A stretch of 64,000 nt of DNA, from positions 54,164 to 118,163 of the forward strand of contig NZ_JAHWFK010000057.1 in NCBI RefSeq assembly GCF_019710575.1, given 5' to 3'. How positions within the stretch are numbered: position 1 is the first letter of the stretch; the number at the start of each line of letters is the position of its first letter. The position numbers were made by a program, and so were the translations under genes. This DNA comes from Paractinoplanes polyasparticus. Its GTDB lineage: Bacteria; Actinomycetota; Actinomycetes; Mycobacteriales; Micromonosporaceae. Positions 9,409-17,726 of this stretch are shown piece by piece. The notes under the pieces are model-generated. The model saw only the letters and a program-made list of their open reading frames with translations. It searched no databases and was not told where the DNA came from.

Positions 9409-9929
9409 GCGGGGTAGCGCAAGGAATCGGCCGCTCGCGGGGCGGCCTGACCACCAAACTGCATCTGCTCGCTGAGGGACGCGGCCGGAGTCTGGTCAGC
9501 CGGATCACACCGGGTCAGGCTGCCGATACCAAGGAACTGGTGGCGCTGCTCGACGCTGTCAGCGTCGCCCGGCCGGCCGGTAACGGCCGGCCCCGTAAAC
9601 GTCTCGATCACCTGATTGCGGACAAGGCCTACGGATCGCGCGCCAATCGCCGGTCTCTGCGGGCGCGCCGGATCCCGCACACCATCCCGGAACGCGACGA
9701 CGTCATTGCGGGGCGGGCCCGCCGGGGTTCCCGCGGCGGGCGGCCACCGATCTTCGACCCGGTCAGGTACAAGGACCGCAACCAGGTCGAGCGGGCCTTC
9801 AACCGGCTCAAGCAGTTCCGGGCCGTCGCCACCCGCTACGACAAACTCAAAGACCGCTACCACGCCACGGTCACCATCGCCTCGATCATGATCTGGCTCC
9901 GAGCTAAACCCGACCGCGCCCGCGCATGA
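9409..9929 (+). pseudogene. IS5-family transposase remnant (C-terminal half)
   Basis: The frame reads through motifs of the C-terminal half of an IS5-type DDE transposase: 'GRSRGGLTTKLHL', 'ADKAYGSRANR' (second catalytic Asp), 'ERDDVIAGR', 'DRNQVERAFNRLKQFRAVATRYDK' (catalytic Glu), and the end 'ASIMIWLRA'. The N-terminal half with the first Asp is absent. No start codon precedes the homology, except a GTG at 9540 inside it. The element is dead and its left end abuts the membrane-protein gene. Confidence 0.85.
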
Positions 9930-10249
9930 TCCGTCAGATTCGCTCTAGTGTCCGGGCCGCTTCCCGCGGCGCGGACAACCGATGTCGGCGACGGGATGCC
10001 GGGCAGTGCGCTTCGATCGGCAGGGCTTCTGATGGCAGAGGCGAACAGTCTGGAAACGCCCGAATGAGGCCTGAGAGGCCCTGATCTTTGACAAGATGGT
10101 TCGCGCCCCTGGGGTGCGACGTGGCGCAGTCTCAAACGTCCGACACGCCTTGATAGTGGTTGGAGGTGCCCGTCCAGAACAGGCAGAGGGTAGCCTGATG
10201 CGGCCGGGCACACCGGCATCCATCCGTCATACACTCGACCTGTGAGTAG
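9930..10249. other. Non-coding stretch before the VMAP operon
   Basis: These 320 bases follow the IS5 remnant and precede the VMAP gene. No convincing open frame was seen. The right part presumably carries the promoter for the VMAP-FxsT pair, but no clear -10/-35 pair or strong ribosome site stands out before the ATG at 10250. Confidence 0.5.
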
Positions 10250-11752
10250 ATGAAGACTGAGCAGACCAGCGGTGACCTGGCCCGGCACCGGATCCAAACG
10301 GTGCTCGTCGGGGTGCTCGAACGCACCCGGCTCGTACGGACGCAGTCCAGCCGGCAGTTTCTTATCGAGCAGCTCCAGGACCGTGTCGGCCACTTCCCCT
10401 TGCGCGAGCACTCCGAGCTTCGGTTGCAGACAGTCGAGCTGGTCCGCGCCTGCAGCAAACTCATCGACGGAGTCCCGGCCCTGGTCGAGGCCGTCGAGTA
10501 TCTGGAGCCGGGCACCGAGGAGGTCGACCAGCTGCGGCGCCTGCGTGACGAGTGGGAGGCGGCCGACGTCCTGAACGAGGACGACTGGACGACGTTGCGG
10601 TCCCTTCTGCAGAATCTGACGCCGACCAACCTCACTGTCCTTTATCAGCGCGCCACCGAGCACCGGTCACCGGGACCGCCCTCGTGGTGTGCCGACGCCT
10701 GGCAGGCTTTCGTTCATCTTGCCGGGCAGAATGCCGGGCCGGACGGTCTGCAGCCGAGCATGAACTTCCTGGTGCTGCTCGAGGATCAGGTGGATGAGAA
10801 GGCAGCGCGGTGGATCCGGCTGCGGAACGGCCGGCTGGCCACCGGGCAAGGTCTGACCCAGCAACTGGAGGAACGGCGGGCCTATCTCGCGCGCGGGGGC
10901 GAGCAACCGACGGCATCCACGGCCTACCTCGTCGTCCAGGTCGAGCCACATCTGGATCCGACCGGCAGCGAAGAGATGTATGCCCTGTCGTACTTCCGTC
11001 AGTGGTACGGCGCCGATTCCTGGTATTCACGACGGGGGGAGACCAGTCTGGTTCACCTCCGCGACCTGGAACGCGAGGTGGAGCAGCTAATCGAGCAGAT
11101 GGAGATCGACTGGTCGGACCGGACGGGCACCGTGTTCGTCGAGTTCGTGCTGCCCTGGGAGTTGCTCAACGTCGGAGTGGATCGCTGGCGCAAGGAGACC
11201 GGCTCCGCGCGGCCGATCGCACTGTCGATGGACTATCCGGTGGTGGTCCGCAGCCTTGAACGGCTTCGCACCCAGCGCTGGCATCGCGCCTGGCACCAAC
11301 GTTGGCGCCAACTCTTGAAGGCTCCCGCGCACAGCAAGGTCTATTGGAGCCATCCCAGCGGGAAAGATTACTTCACGCGGCTCGAGTCCGAACTGAAAGC
11401 AGATGACCGTGTTGTCTCGCTCGTGCTGAGCGAGCCGCCGGCGCAGCGGGGCGAGACCGGCCAGCAGGAGATCGAGGCGGCCCTTCGTGCCGGGCTGCCG
11501 GTGATCATCTGGCATCGGGGCGACTGCACCAGCGCGGAGTTCCGGGAAGCGGTTACCAGCCTGGTGAGTGATGGTGGTATCGGCCGCCTGCCGCTTCGCG
11601 CGAATGAGCTACGGCACGAGGCATTACGACTCGAGCCTGCCCAGCGGGACGGCCACATCGGCCACCATCTGACGATTCTCTGGGACGACCCGCAGCGCAG
11701 GCCCGATGCTCTGGGCGCCCCCACCGATCGAGGGATCGGGGAGAGCTGGTGA
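10250..11752 (+). CDS. EAD2-VMAP-C conflict-system protein
   Basis: This 500-residue cytosolic protein has a two-part layout. Residues about 8-110 match the pattern of effector-associated domain 2 (EAD2), a death-like helical adaptor ('VLERTRLVRTQSSRQFLIEQL' region, 'LVRACSKLIDGVPALVEAVEYLEPG'). From about residue 230 it matches the C-terminal domain of vWA-MoxR-associated proteins (VMAP-C): 'YLVVQVEPHLDPTG', a 'WSDRTGTVFVEFVLPWELLNVGVDRW' core, and a following domain with 'VLSEPPAQ' and 'LPVIIWHRG'. In published analyses of NTP-dependent conflict systems, VMAP proteins form a ternary module with an NTPase and a vWA partner, and EADs recruit effectors by homotypic contact. Here the partner is the next gene (GTGA overlap). 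A second EAD2 protein lies at 17.7 kb, which would be the effector. Confidence 0.75.
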   Translation: MKTEQTSGDLARHRIQTVLVGVLERTRLVRTQSSRQFLIEQLQDRVGHFPLREHSELRLQTVELVRACSKLIDGVPALVEAVEYLEPGTEEVDQLRRLRDEWEAADVLNEDDWTTLRSLLQNLTPTNLTVLYQRATEHRSPGPPSWCADAWQAFVHLAGQNAGPDGLQPSMNFLVLLEDQVDEKAARWIRLRNGRLATGQGLTQQLEERRAYLARGGEQPTASTAYLVVQVEPHLDPTGSEEMYALSYFRQWYGADSWYSRRGETSLVHLRDLEREVEQLIEQMEIDWSDRTGTVFVEFVLPWELLNVGVDRWRKETGSARPIALSMDYPVVVRSLERLRTQRWHRAWHQRWRQLLKAPAHSKVYWSHPSGKDYFTRLESELKADDRVVSLVLSEPPAQRGETGQQEIEAALRAGLPVIIWHRGDCTSAEFREAVTSLVSDGGIGRLPLRANELRHEALRLEPAQRDGHIGHHLTILWDDPQRRPDALGAPTDRGIGESW

Positions 11753-14700
11753 CCAGAGGTGATACCGCGGCCACCTGGCGGGCGATCTCGCAGGCGCTAC
11801 GGCCGCTGTCCGGGTCCTCTCCCGTCGGTGCAGCCAGGTGGGAGGTGGCCGTGCTGCTCGACGCGGGGCCCTCGATGGCGGTCTGGCAGGACATCGTCGA
11901 CGGCGTGGTGCAGGTACTCCGCAACCATGAGGACCTCGGCGGCGTCGACGTGGTGCCATTCGACCCCTCCGCAGCGAATCCGGCCGACCCGGTCCAGCCG
12001 TTCCTGGGCCCCGGCCGGATCGTCCTCGTATTGACCGACGGCACTGGACCGGCCTGGCATGCGGGGACCATGCTGCCGCTGCTGAGTGCCTGGGGCCGTC
12101 AGTCACCGATCGCCATCCTCGACCTGCTCCCGCAACTCCAGTGGTATCGGACCGGGATCCGGCCACGACGGCTACAGATGTGGTTACCCACGACCGGGCC
12201 CGCTTCCGCCAATGCCGACTTCTCGTGGGAGATGCACAGTCCGGTACCGGCGGTGTTCGACGAGCCGGTGGGCGACGACCCGGTGCCGGTGCCGGTTCTC
12301 GAGCTTGATTCTCGATGGCTGGCAGCCTGGGTCAGTCTGCTCATTGGTGGTGCGTCCCGGCTGCCCGCCCTGCTGGCCACCGACTCTGTGCCGGAGGACG
12401 TGGCACTGCCAGGGCCGATGCTGGACGCCAACGCTCGGACGCGGGTCCGTGAGTTCACCGCGTGGGCGACGCCGACTGCCGTCGCGCTGGCCACACAGCT
12501 CGCTGCGGCTCCGCTCAACCTGGCGCTGATGCGGTCGGTGCAGCGCGCCCTGATACCGGACTCGCAGACCTCGCATCTGTCCGAGATTCTCAGCAGCGAG
12601 CTGCTCTATCCGGTGTCCTCTTCGGGCGGAGTTGCCGAGAGCGCCGGGATCGCCTATGAGTTCCACCAGGGCGTCCGGGAGGAACTGCTCGCGGCCGGAC
12701 GCCGGGCGGACGCGGTCCGGGTGTTGCGGGTGGTCGGCGATCAGCTGGGGCCGACCATCCCGGTGGTCCGAGGGCTGAGCCGGATGCTCGATGATCCCGA
12801 CGCCACGCCGATCTGGCCGGTGACTCCGGAGACCGCGCCCTTCGTCCGGGTCGAACAGGCCGTGCTCCACGCTCTTTCCGGGCGTTACCTTGCGCGGGCT
12901 CGCCATTTGCACGAAGCGTTGGGCGTCGAGTCGGACGCGCCGCCGGGGAGCGCTGCGGCGAGCGTGTCCTTTGCGACAATGAGTACGGCAGCGGGTACCA
13001 CTGATCGCACATCCGAAGGAGCAGCCGTGTCGTCGAGCAGGGTGGCGGATGTGACCACGTCACAGCGGACTCCCGCCAGAGCACCTGTCATCTGGGGAAG
13101 CGTTCCGCCTCGCAACCCCAACTTCACCGGCCGGGAGACTCTGCTGGCGAACCTGCACGACCAGATGCGGGTCGGCACGACTGCAGTACTGCCCCACGCT
13201 CTGCAGGGCATGGGCGGCGTCGGGAAGTCACAGCTCGCAGTGGAATACGTGTATCGCCACCAGGACAAGTACGACGTCATCTGGTGGATTCCGTCCGAGC
13301 GTCCGGCTCAGATCGGTAACGCCCTGACCGAGCTTGCCCAGCGGCTGCAGCTACCGGTGGGCCTGGAAGCGAACGCCGCGGTGCCGGCCGTCCGGGAGGC
13401 CCTGCGACTCGGCCAGCCGTACGCCAACTGGCTTTTGATCTTCGACAATGCGGAGAGCCCGGAGGCGGTGCAGCGGTACTTCCCCAACGGTGGGCCCGGG
13501 CACATCATGGTCACCTCACGCAATCCACAGTGGTCGAGCATCGCTCAGCAGCTCGAGGTGGACGTCTTCGCGCGCCGGGAGAGCGTCGATCTGCTTCGTC
13601 GACGTGGCCAGGAACTGACCGACGAGGACGCGACCCGGCTGGCCGAGGCGCTCGGCGACCTCCCGCTGGCATTGGACCAAGCCGCTGCCTGGCGCGCCGA
13701 GACCGGAATGCCTGCCGACGAGTACCTCCGTCTTTTCGAACAGAAGCGAACTGAACTCCTCGAGGTGTCGGTGCCGCTGGACTATCAGCTGCCGGTTGCG
13801 GCCGCCTGGAACGTCTCACTGGACCGCTTGGCCGACTCCAGCCCGGGCGCCCTCCGGCTGCTCCAGGTCTGCTCCTTCTTCGCCCCGGAGCCCATTCCCC
13901 GGACGCTGTTCAGTCGTGGCCGGGCCAGCAACGTGCACCCCGAGCTGGACGAGGTGCGGCGCGACCCGATGCGGCTCAACCGGGCCATTCGCGAGATCAA
14001 CCGCTACGCTCTAGCGAAAATCGACCACCGGACCAACTCCATCCAGATGCACAGGCTCGTCCAAGCCGTACTGATGGACCGGCTCGACGACGCGGAACAG
14101 GCGTCGATGCGGCGCAGCGCGCACCTTCTGCTCGCCGACGGCGACCCTAATGATCCGAATTCCCCGGACAGCTGGCGGGCCTACGCCGATCTGTACCCGC
14201 ATGCCATGACAGCGCAGGCGTTCCGGTCCACCGACCCCTGGGTGCAACAGCTGATCGACAACCTGTCCCGCTATCTCTATTGGTGGGGCGATCACCGTGC
14301 CGCTTACGAGCTGGCCACGCGAGCCTACGAGGCGCGTAGCGAGCAGCTGGGGGCACGGAACCCGTCGACCCTGCGCATGGGCCACTGGATGGGATGGCTG
14401 TTGTTCGTTCTCGGCCGGTTCAACGAGGCGGCCCAACTCAACCAGGAGGTGCTCAACGCCTACCGCGAGATCGTGGACGAGGACAATGAGGATCTGCTGC
14501 GTGCGCTCGGTGCCGTCGCTGCCGACCGCCGGGTGGCCGGCGACTTCAAGGGAGCGCTGGAACTGGCCGAGGAGGTCTATCAGCGGCACGTGCGGGCACT
14601 CGGCCCGGACGACGTGGAGACGATCACCGCGGCCCACAACCTCGCGGTGAGCCTGCGGCTTACCGGCGAGCTGCAGCGGGCGTCCGAGATCGACGAACAG

Positions 14701-15567
14701 AATCAGCAGCTGCGGATCCAGCTGTACGGCACGGACCATCCGATCACGCTGGAAAGCACCCGTAACCTGATCACCGATCGGTGTGAGCTCGGCGATTACG
14801 TCAGCGCTCGAGCCGAGGCGCAGGCGGTTGCTGACCAACTGCGCCACCAGCTGAGCCCGGGCCACCCGCAGACTCTGCGAGCACTGCGGACGCTGGCCGT
14901 GGCACTTCGCAAGGCCGGTGACCACGAGGCTGCCCGCTGGATCTCCGAGGAGGTCCGCGAGGGGTTCCTCACCCGTTACGGCGAGAATCACCCTGACACC
15001 ATCGCGGCTTCGCTGAACCTGTCGAGCGACCTGCGCGAGACCGGCGATCTTGACGGCGCGGCCGAACTCGGTGAGCAGGTGTACGAACGTTATCGGCAGC
15101 TGCTGCTCAGCGACAGGCACCCGCACGCCATCGCCGCCAAGCTCAACTGGGCGGTTACCGAACGGCTGCGGGGCAGAGTGACCAAGGCCCGGCAGATGGA
15201 CGAGGAGGGATTCGCCCAGTTGCGTGAGCAGCTCGGCGACGACCATCCGCTTACGCTGTCCACGGCGCTCAACCTGGCGAGTGACCTGTATGCCCAGGGG
15301 GAGTACGCCTTGGCGTACGAGCGGGATACCGACGCCATCGAACGGCTGGCACGGGTTCTGGGGCCGGAGCATCCGACCACTCTCGCCGGCCAGGGCAACC
15401 GGGCAATGGACCTGCTGAAGCTGGGTCGGGAGGAGGAATCCGCCGAGGTGCACGCGAGCGCGGTGGCACATTTCCGGCGGCTCCTCGGCGACGATCATCC
15501 GGCCACGGCAGCGGCGGTGGATCTCAACCTGCGGGCCAACTGCGACATGGATCCGCTGCCGCTGTAA
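11749..15567 (+). CDS. fxsT: SAV_2336-type vWA-like / NB-ARC / TPR protein (FxsT-like)
   Basis: This 1272-residue protein has three parts. Residues 1-400 match the SAV_2336 N-terminal region, a vWA-like fold with a MIDAS-like 'LLDAGPSMAVW' and 'IVLVLTDGTGPAW'. Residues about 440-790 are an NB-ARC STAND NTPase with P-loop GMGGVGKS (487-494), 'WLLIFDNAE' Walker B, and a winged-helix end. Residues about 820-1265 are a run of TPR units of about 42 residues ('ALGPDDVETITAAHNLAVSLR' type). Family members are named FxSxx-COOH system tetratricopeptide repeat proteins. It is translationally coupled to the EAD2-VMAP gene, so vWA, NTPase and VMAP functions meet in two proteins. It ends 4 bp from the convergent HExxH gene. 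Likely role: inducer-sensing STAND switch of the system. Confidence 0.8.
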   Translation: MTRGDTAATWRAISQALRPLSGSSPVGAARWEVAVLLDAGPSMAVWQDIVDGVVQVLRNHEDLGGVDVVPFDPSAANPADPVQPFLGPGRIVLVLTDGTGPAWHAGTMLPLLSAWGRQSPIAILDLLPQLQWYRTGIRPRRLQMWLPTTGPASANADFSWEMHSPVPAVFDEPVGDDPVPVPVLELDSRWLAAWVSLLIGGASRLPALLATDSVPEDVALPGPMLDANARTRVREFTAWATPTAVALATQLAAAPLNLALMRSVQRALIPDSQTSHLSEILSSELLYPVSSSGGVAESAGIAYEFHQGVREELLAAGRRADAVRVLRVVGDQLGPTIPVVRGLSRMLDDPDATPIWPVTPETAPFVRVEQAVLHALSGRYLARARHLHEALGVESDAPPGSAAASVSFATMSTAAGTTDRTSEGAAVSSSRVADVTTSQRTPARAPVIWGSVPPRNPNFTGRETLLANLHDQMRVGTTAVLPHALQGMGGVGKSQLAVEYVYRHQDKYDVIWWIPSERPAQIGNALTELAQRLQLPVGLEANAAVPAVREALRLGQPYANWLLIFDNAESPEAVQRYFPNGGPGHIMVTSRNPQWSSIAQQLEVDVFARRESVDLLRRRGQELTDEDATRLAEALGDLPLALDQAAAWRAETGMPADEYLRLFEQKRTELLEVSVPLDYQLPVAAAWNVSLDRLADSSPGALRLLQVCSFFAPEPIPRTLFSRGRASNVHPELDEVRRDPMRLNRAIREINRYALAKIDHRTNSIQMHRLVQAVLMDRLDDAEQASMRRSAHLLLADGDPNDPNSPDSWRAYADLYPHAMTAQAFRSTDPWVQQLIDNLSRYLYWWGDHRAAYELATRAYEARSEQLGARNPSTLRMGHWMGWLLFVLGRFNEAAQLNQEVLNAYREIVDEDNEDLLRALGAVAADRRVAGDFKGALELAEEVYQRHVRALGPDDVETITAAHNLAVSLRLTGELQRASEIDEQNQQLRIQLYGTDHPITLESTRNLITDRCELGDYVSARAEAQAVADQLRHQLSPGHPQTLRALRTLAVALRKAGDHEAARWISEEVREGFLTRYGENHPDTIAASLNLSSDLRETGDLDGAAELGEQVYERYRQLLLSDRHPHAIAAKLNWAVTERLRGRVTKARQMDEEGFAQLREQLGDDHPLTLSTALNLASDLYAQGEYALAYERDTDAIERLARVLGPEHPTTLAGQGNRAMDLLKLGREEESAEVHASAVAHFRRLLGDDHPATAAAVDLNLRANCDMDPLPL

Positions 15568-15571
15568 AAGG

Positions 15572-17389
15572 TCAGCCCGGCCCTATCCATTCGGCGAGCT
15601 GTACCGGGTTGCCGATCTCACCGGTTGATCGGCGCACGGCCCGATGCACCGCTCGCACCAGCTCGGGCCGTTGGCGCAACGCGTCCGCGGCTCGGCCCGG
15701 CCCACCTGCCGTCAGCACCAGGCCGAGTCCAGCCCAGGCGCTGGGACTGCTCGGGTCCGTGGTCAGTTCGGCCAGGTATCCCTGGCGGGCCTGGTCCAGC
15801 TCACCCGCCACATAGGCGAGGTCGGCGGCTATCGCGCCGGTCACGTGGACGCCGATCGCGGACGGGTCGCGCCGGAGTTGCTCGAATCCGGCCGCATCGG
15901 TCAGACGCCAGAGCGTCAGAACGGCCCTGGCGTCGAGCCCGCGGGCGCTGGGGTCGGCGGTGACCATTGGTGGTGGCCCGGCCGGCTCGGGGCGGTCGGC
16001 ACCAGCCGCCCAGGATGTCGCGAGCGCCGCTACCACGTCCGCCGACTGCCGGAGATGATGCAGCCGCCAGCGGGCCCTGTGATCGGTGACCGCGGCGTCG
16101 GCGGCAGCGAGCGGTCGCGCCGGTACGCTTTCGCTCTGCCAGCGGTCCGCGGTGGCGATGAGGCCTTGCACGAGATCCTCACCGACCGCGGTGAGCTGCG
16201 GCAGCTCTGCCAGCACCCCCAGGGTGGCGCGAACCTGTTGCCGCCAGCGGGCGAACTCGAAGTGAGCCAGCGCACCGATGCTGTCCGAGGCCCGCTCACG
16301 GAAGGTGCGCCAGAACTCGGTGATTCCGGCGAACGCATAGACGCCTTGGAGCAGCCCGCCGAGCGGTCGTGGATCGTTACGCCATGGCGCGTACAGCTTC
16401 TGTGCGGGCTCGCCGGTATGCAGGGGCGCCAGGTGCAGCAACGCGCCGAGCTTGATGTGCTGGAACTCGTGCACCATCGTGACCGCAAGCTCGATGGCGT
16501 CCTGCGGCTCAGACATGATCATGCTGCCGAAGGCGTCCCCCGCTGATGCACTCATCGTCCGGAACCGCTCCGCCGGCGGCTGCGGCACCAACGAGAAGAG
16601 CCCCTGAGCCATTGGCGCCGCGAGAAGGGGGCTCGTCTCGACCAGCAGACGCCAGGCCTGGCTCAGCAGCTCACGCCAGTGGCGCAGCTCCGACCCGTTC
16701 AGCAACCGGGGCGGTGTCGGCGTACGAAGGTTGCGGTAGGGATCCAGGCATTCCAGGTGGATCGCGAGGGTCTGCCCGTCCGCCTCGACGCGTACACCGG
16801 GCAGCGCCTGCCAGCCGTCTCCGCCGACCAGCACCTCGCCACCCGGTGTGTCGACCACGCCGGATCCGCCGGCGCCGTGAACCTCGGTGTGGCCCCACTG
16901 CCCGGTGCCAGGCACCCGCGCGGCGCCGAGTGTCGGCAGCACCGTGAAACCGTCTCGCACCGGCACGGTGATCCGGAAATCGATGCCGGTTCGCAGCGCT
17001 GCCGCGGCGGCGAGGGTATGCAGGTAGCCGAGGTCCACCCACAGCGGCACCGGCGAATGAGCGGTCCCGCGAAGACGTCGCAGAACATATCCCGCCCAGA
17101 CACCCACCTGCGGATGCAGCAACAGGTCGGCGACCTCGGGTGGATCGCGTCGCTCCGCTTCGATGAGCAGTTTCCAGGCGGTCTCGACGGAGGGAAGTGG
17201 ACGGATGTCGTTCCCGGGCCGGACGATGTCGAGCAGGGCGCGCAGTTGCAGCATGCGCCAGCTGCGCTCGACGGTCAGAAGCTGAGCGACCGAGTCGGCG
17301 TCCCCGCCGCCGGAGAAAAGTGCGGTCACGTGCTGCTTGTCCAGCCGGTGGTAGCGGGGCGGCCTGTCCGCGGCGCCGTCATTGCCCAT
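15572..17389 (-). CDS. HExxH-motif putative peptide beta-hydroxylase
   Basis: The ATG at 17389 with GGAG seven bases upstream gives 605 residues; an earlier in-frame TTG at 17407 is less likely. The central motif is H307-E-F-Q-H311 within 'VTMVHEFQHIKLG'. The protein matches the mod_HExxH family linked to FxSxx-COOH peptides, now annotated as alpha-ketoglutarate/HExxH-type peptide beta-hydroxylases. The C-terminal third is helical, TPR-like and Ala-rich ('VAGELDQARQGYLAELTTDP'). It lies five bases after the stop of a 58-residue FxsA-like peptide gene, the expected substrate. No radical SAM FxsB gene is in the window, so hydroxylation could be the only modification here. Zinc-peptidase activity cannot be excluded from sequence alone. 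Confidence 0.75.
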   Translation of the reverse strand: MGNDGAADRPPRYHRLDKQHVTALFSGGGDADSVAQLLTVERSWRMLQLRALLDIVRPGNDIRPLPSVETAWKLLIEAERRDPPEVADLLLHPQVGVWAGYVLRRLRGTAHSPVPLWVDLGYLHTLAAAAALRTGIDFRITVPVRDGFTVLPTLGAARVPGTGQWGHTEVHGAGGSGVVDTPGGEVLVGGDGWQALPGVRVEADGQTLAIHLECLDPYRNLRTPTPPRLLNGSELRHWRELLSQAWRLLVETSPLLAAPMAQGLFSLVPQPPAERFRTMSASAGDAFGSMIMSEPQDAIELAVTMVHEFQHIKLGALLHLAPLHTGEPAQKLYAPWRNDPRPLGGLLQGVYAFAGITEFWRTFRERASDSIGALAHFEFARWRQQVRATLGVLAELPQLTAVGEDLVQGLIATADRWQSESVPARPLAAADAAVTDHRARWRLHHLRQSADVVAALATSWAAGADRPEPAGPPPMVTADPSARGLDARAVLTLWRLTDAAGFEQLRRDPSAIGVHVTGAIAADLAYVAGELDQARQGYLAELTTDPSSPSAWAGLGLVLTAGGPGRAADALRQRPELVRAVHRAVRRSTGEIGNPVQLAEWIGPG

Positions 17390-17412
17390 CCAGGAACTCC
17401 GACCCAATCAAG

Positions 17413-17589
17413 TTAGTCAATGCGTTGAGGATTGTAGCCGCTGGTGATGCCTTCGGTGTCGTCGATGCGTCGCAGCAGTCTCCGCATGGTCGGGGCCAGA
17501 ATCTGGTCGTCGTAGGTGGGTAGATCGGCGAGGGTCACCTCCGTCAGGTCTGCCATGTCCGACTCAATGTCATCGATCGATCGGCTCAC
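17413..17589 (-). CDS. FxsA-like precursor peptide (58 aa), substrate of the HExxH enzyme
   Basis: A GTG start at 17587-17589 has GAGGAG nine bases upstream and gives 58 residues. The N-terminal leader is Asp/Ser-rich. The middle (residues 14-43, 'LTEVTLADLPTYDDQILAP' and 'RRLLRRID') follows the leader pattern of FxSxx-COOH precursors: Leu/Asp-rich, a D-D/S-x-L-A step, then a basic RR-L helix. The core tail is TSGYNPQRID instead of the usual G-F-x-S-x-x end, so the Phe is replaced by Tyr and the peptide runs four residues longer. It is first in the operon, with five bases to the HExxH ribosome-site region. It is too short for routine gene calling. I infer that Tyr52, Asn53 or a nearby residue of the tail is the modification site. 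Confidence 0.7.
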   Translation of the reverse strand: MSRSIDDIESDMADLTEVTLADLPTYDDQILAPTMRRLLRRIDDTEGITSGYNPQRID

Positions 17590-17726
17590 TGCCGCCGTCT
17601 CCTCACGTCGCTGCTGTTCCGTCGCCCATCATGTCGCACGCGGTAACGATCCTGGAAGCGTTGAGTGAAGGGTGGGTCCAACTTCCGATACCGATGGAAC
17701 TGGACCGCTTACGGTAAGTTGAGGTC

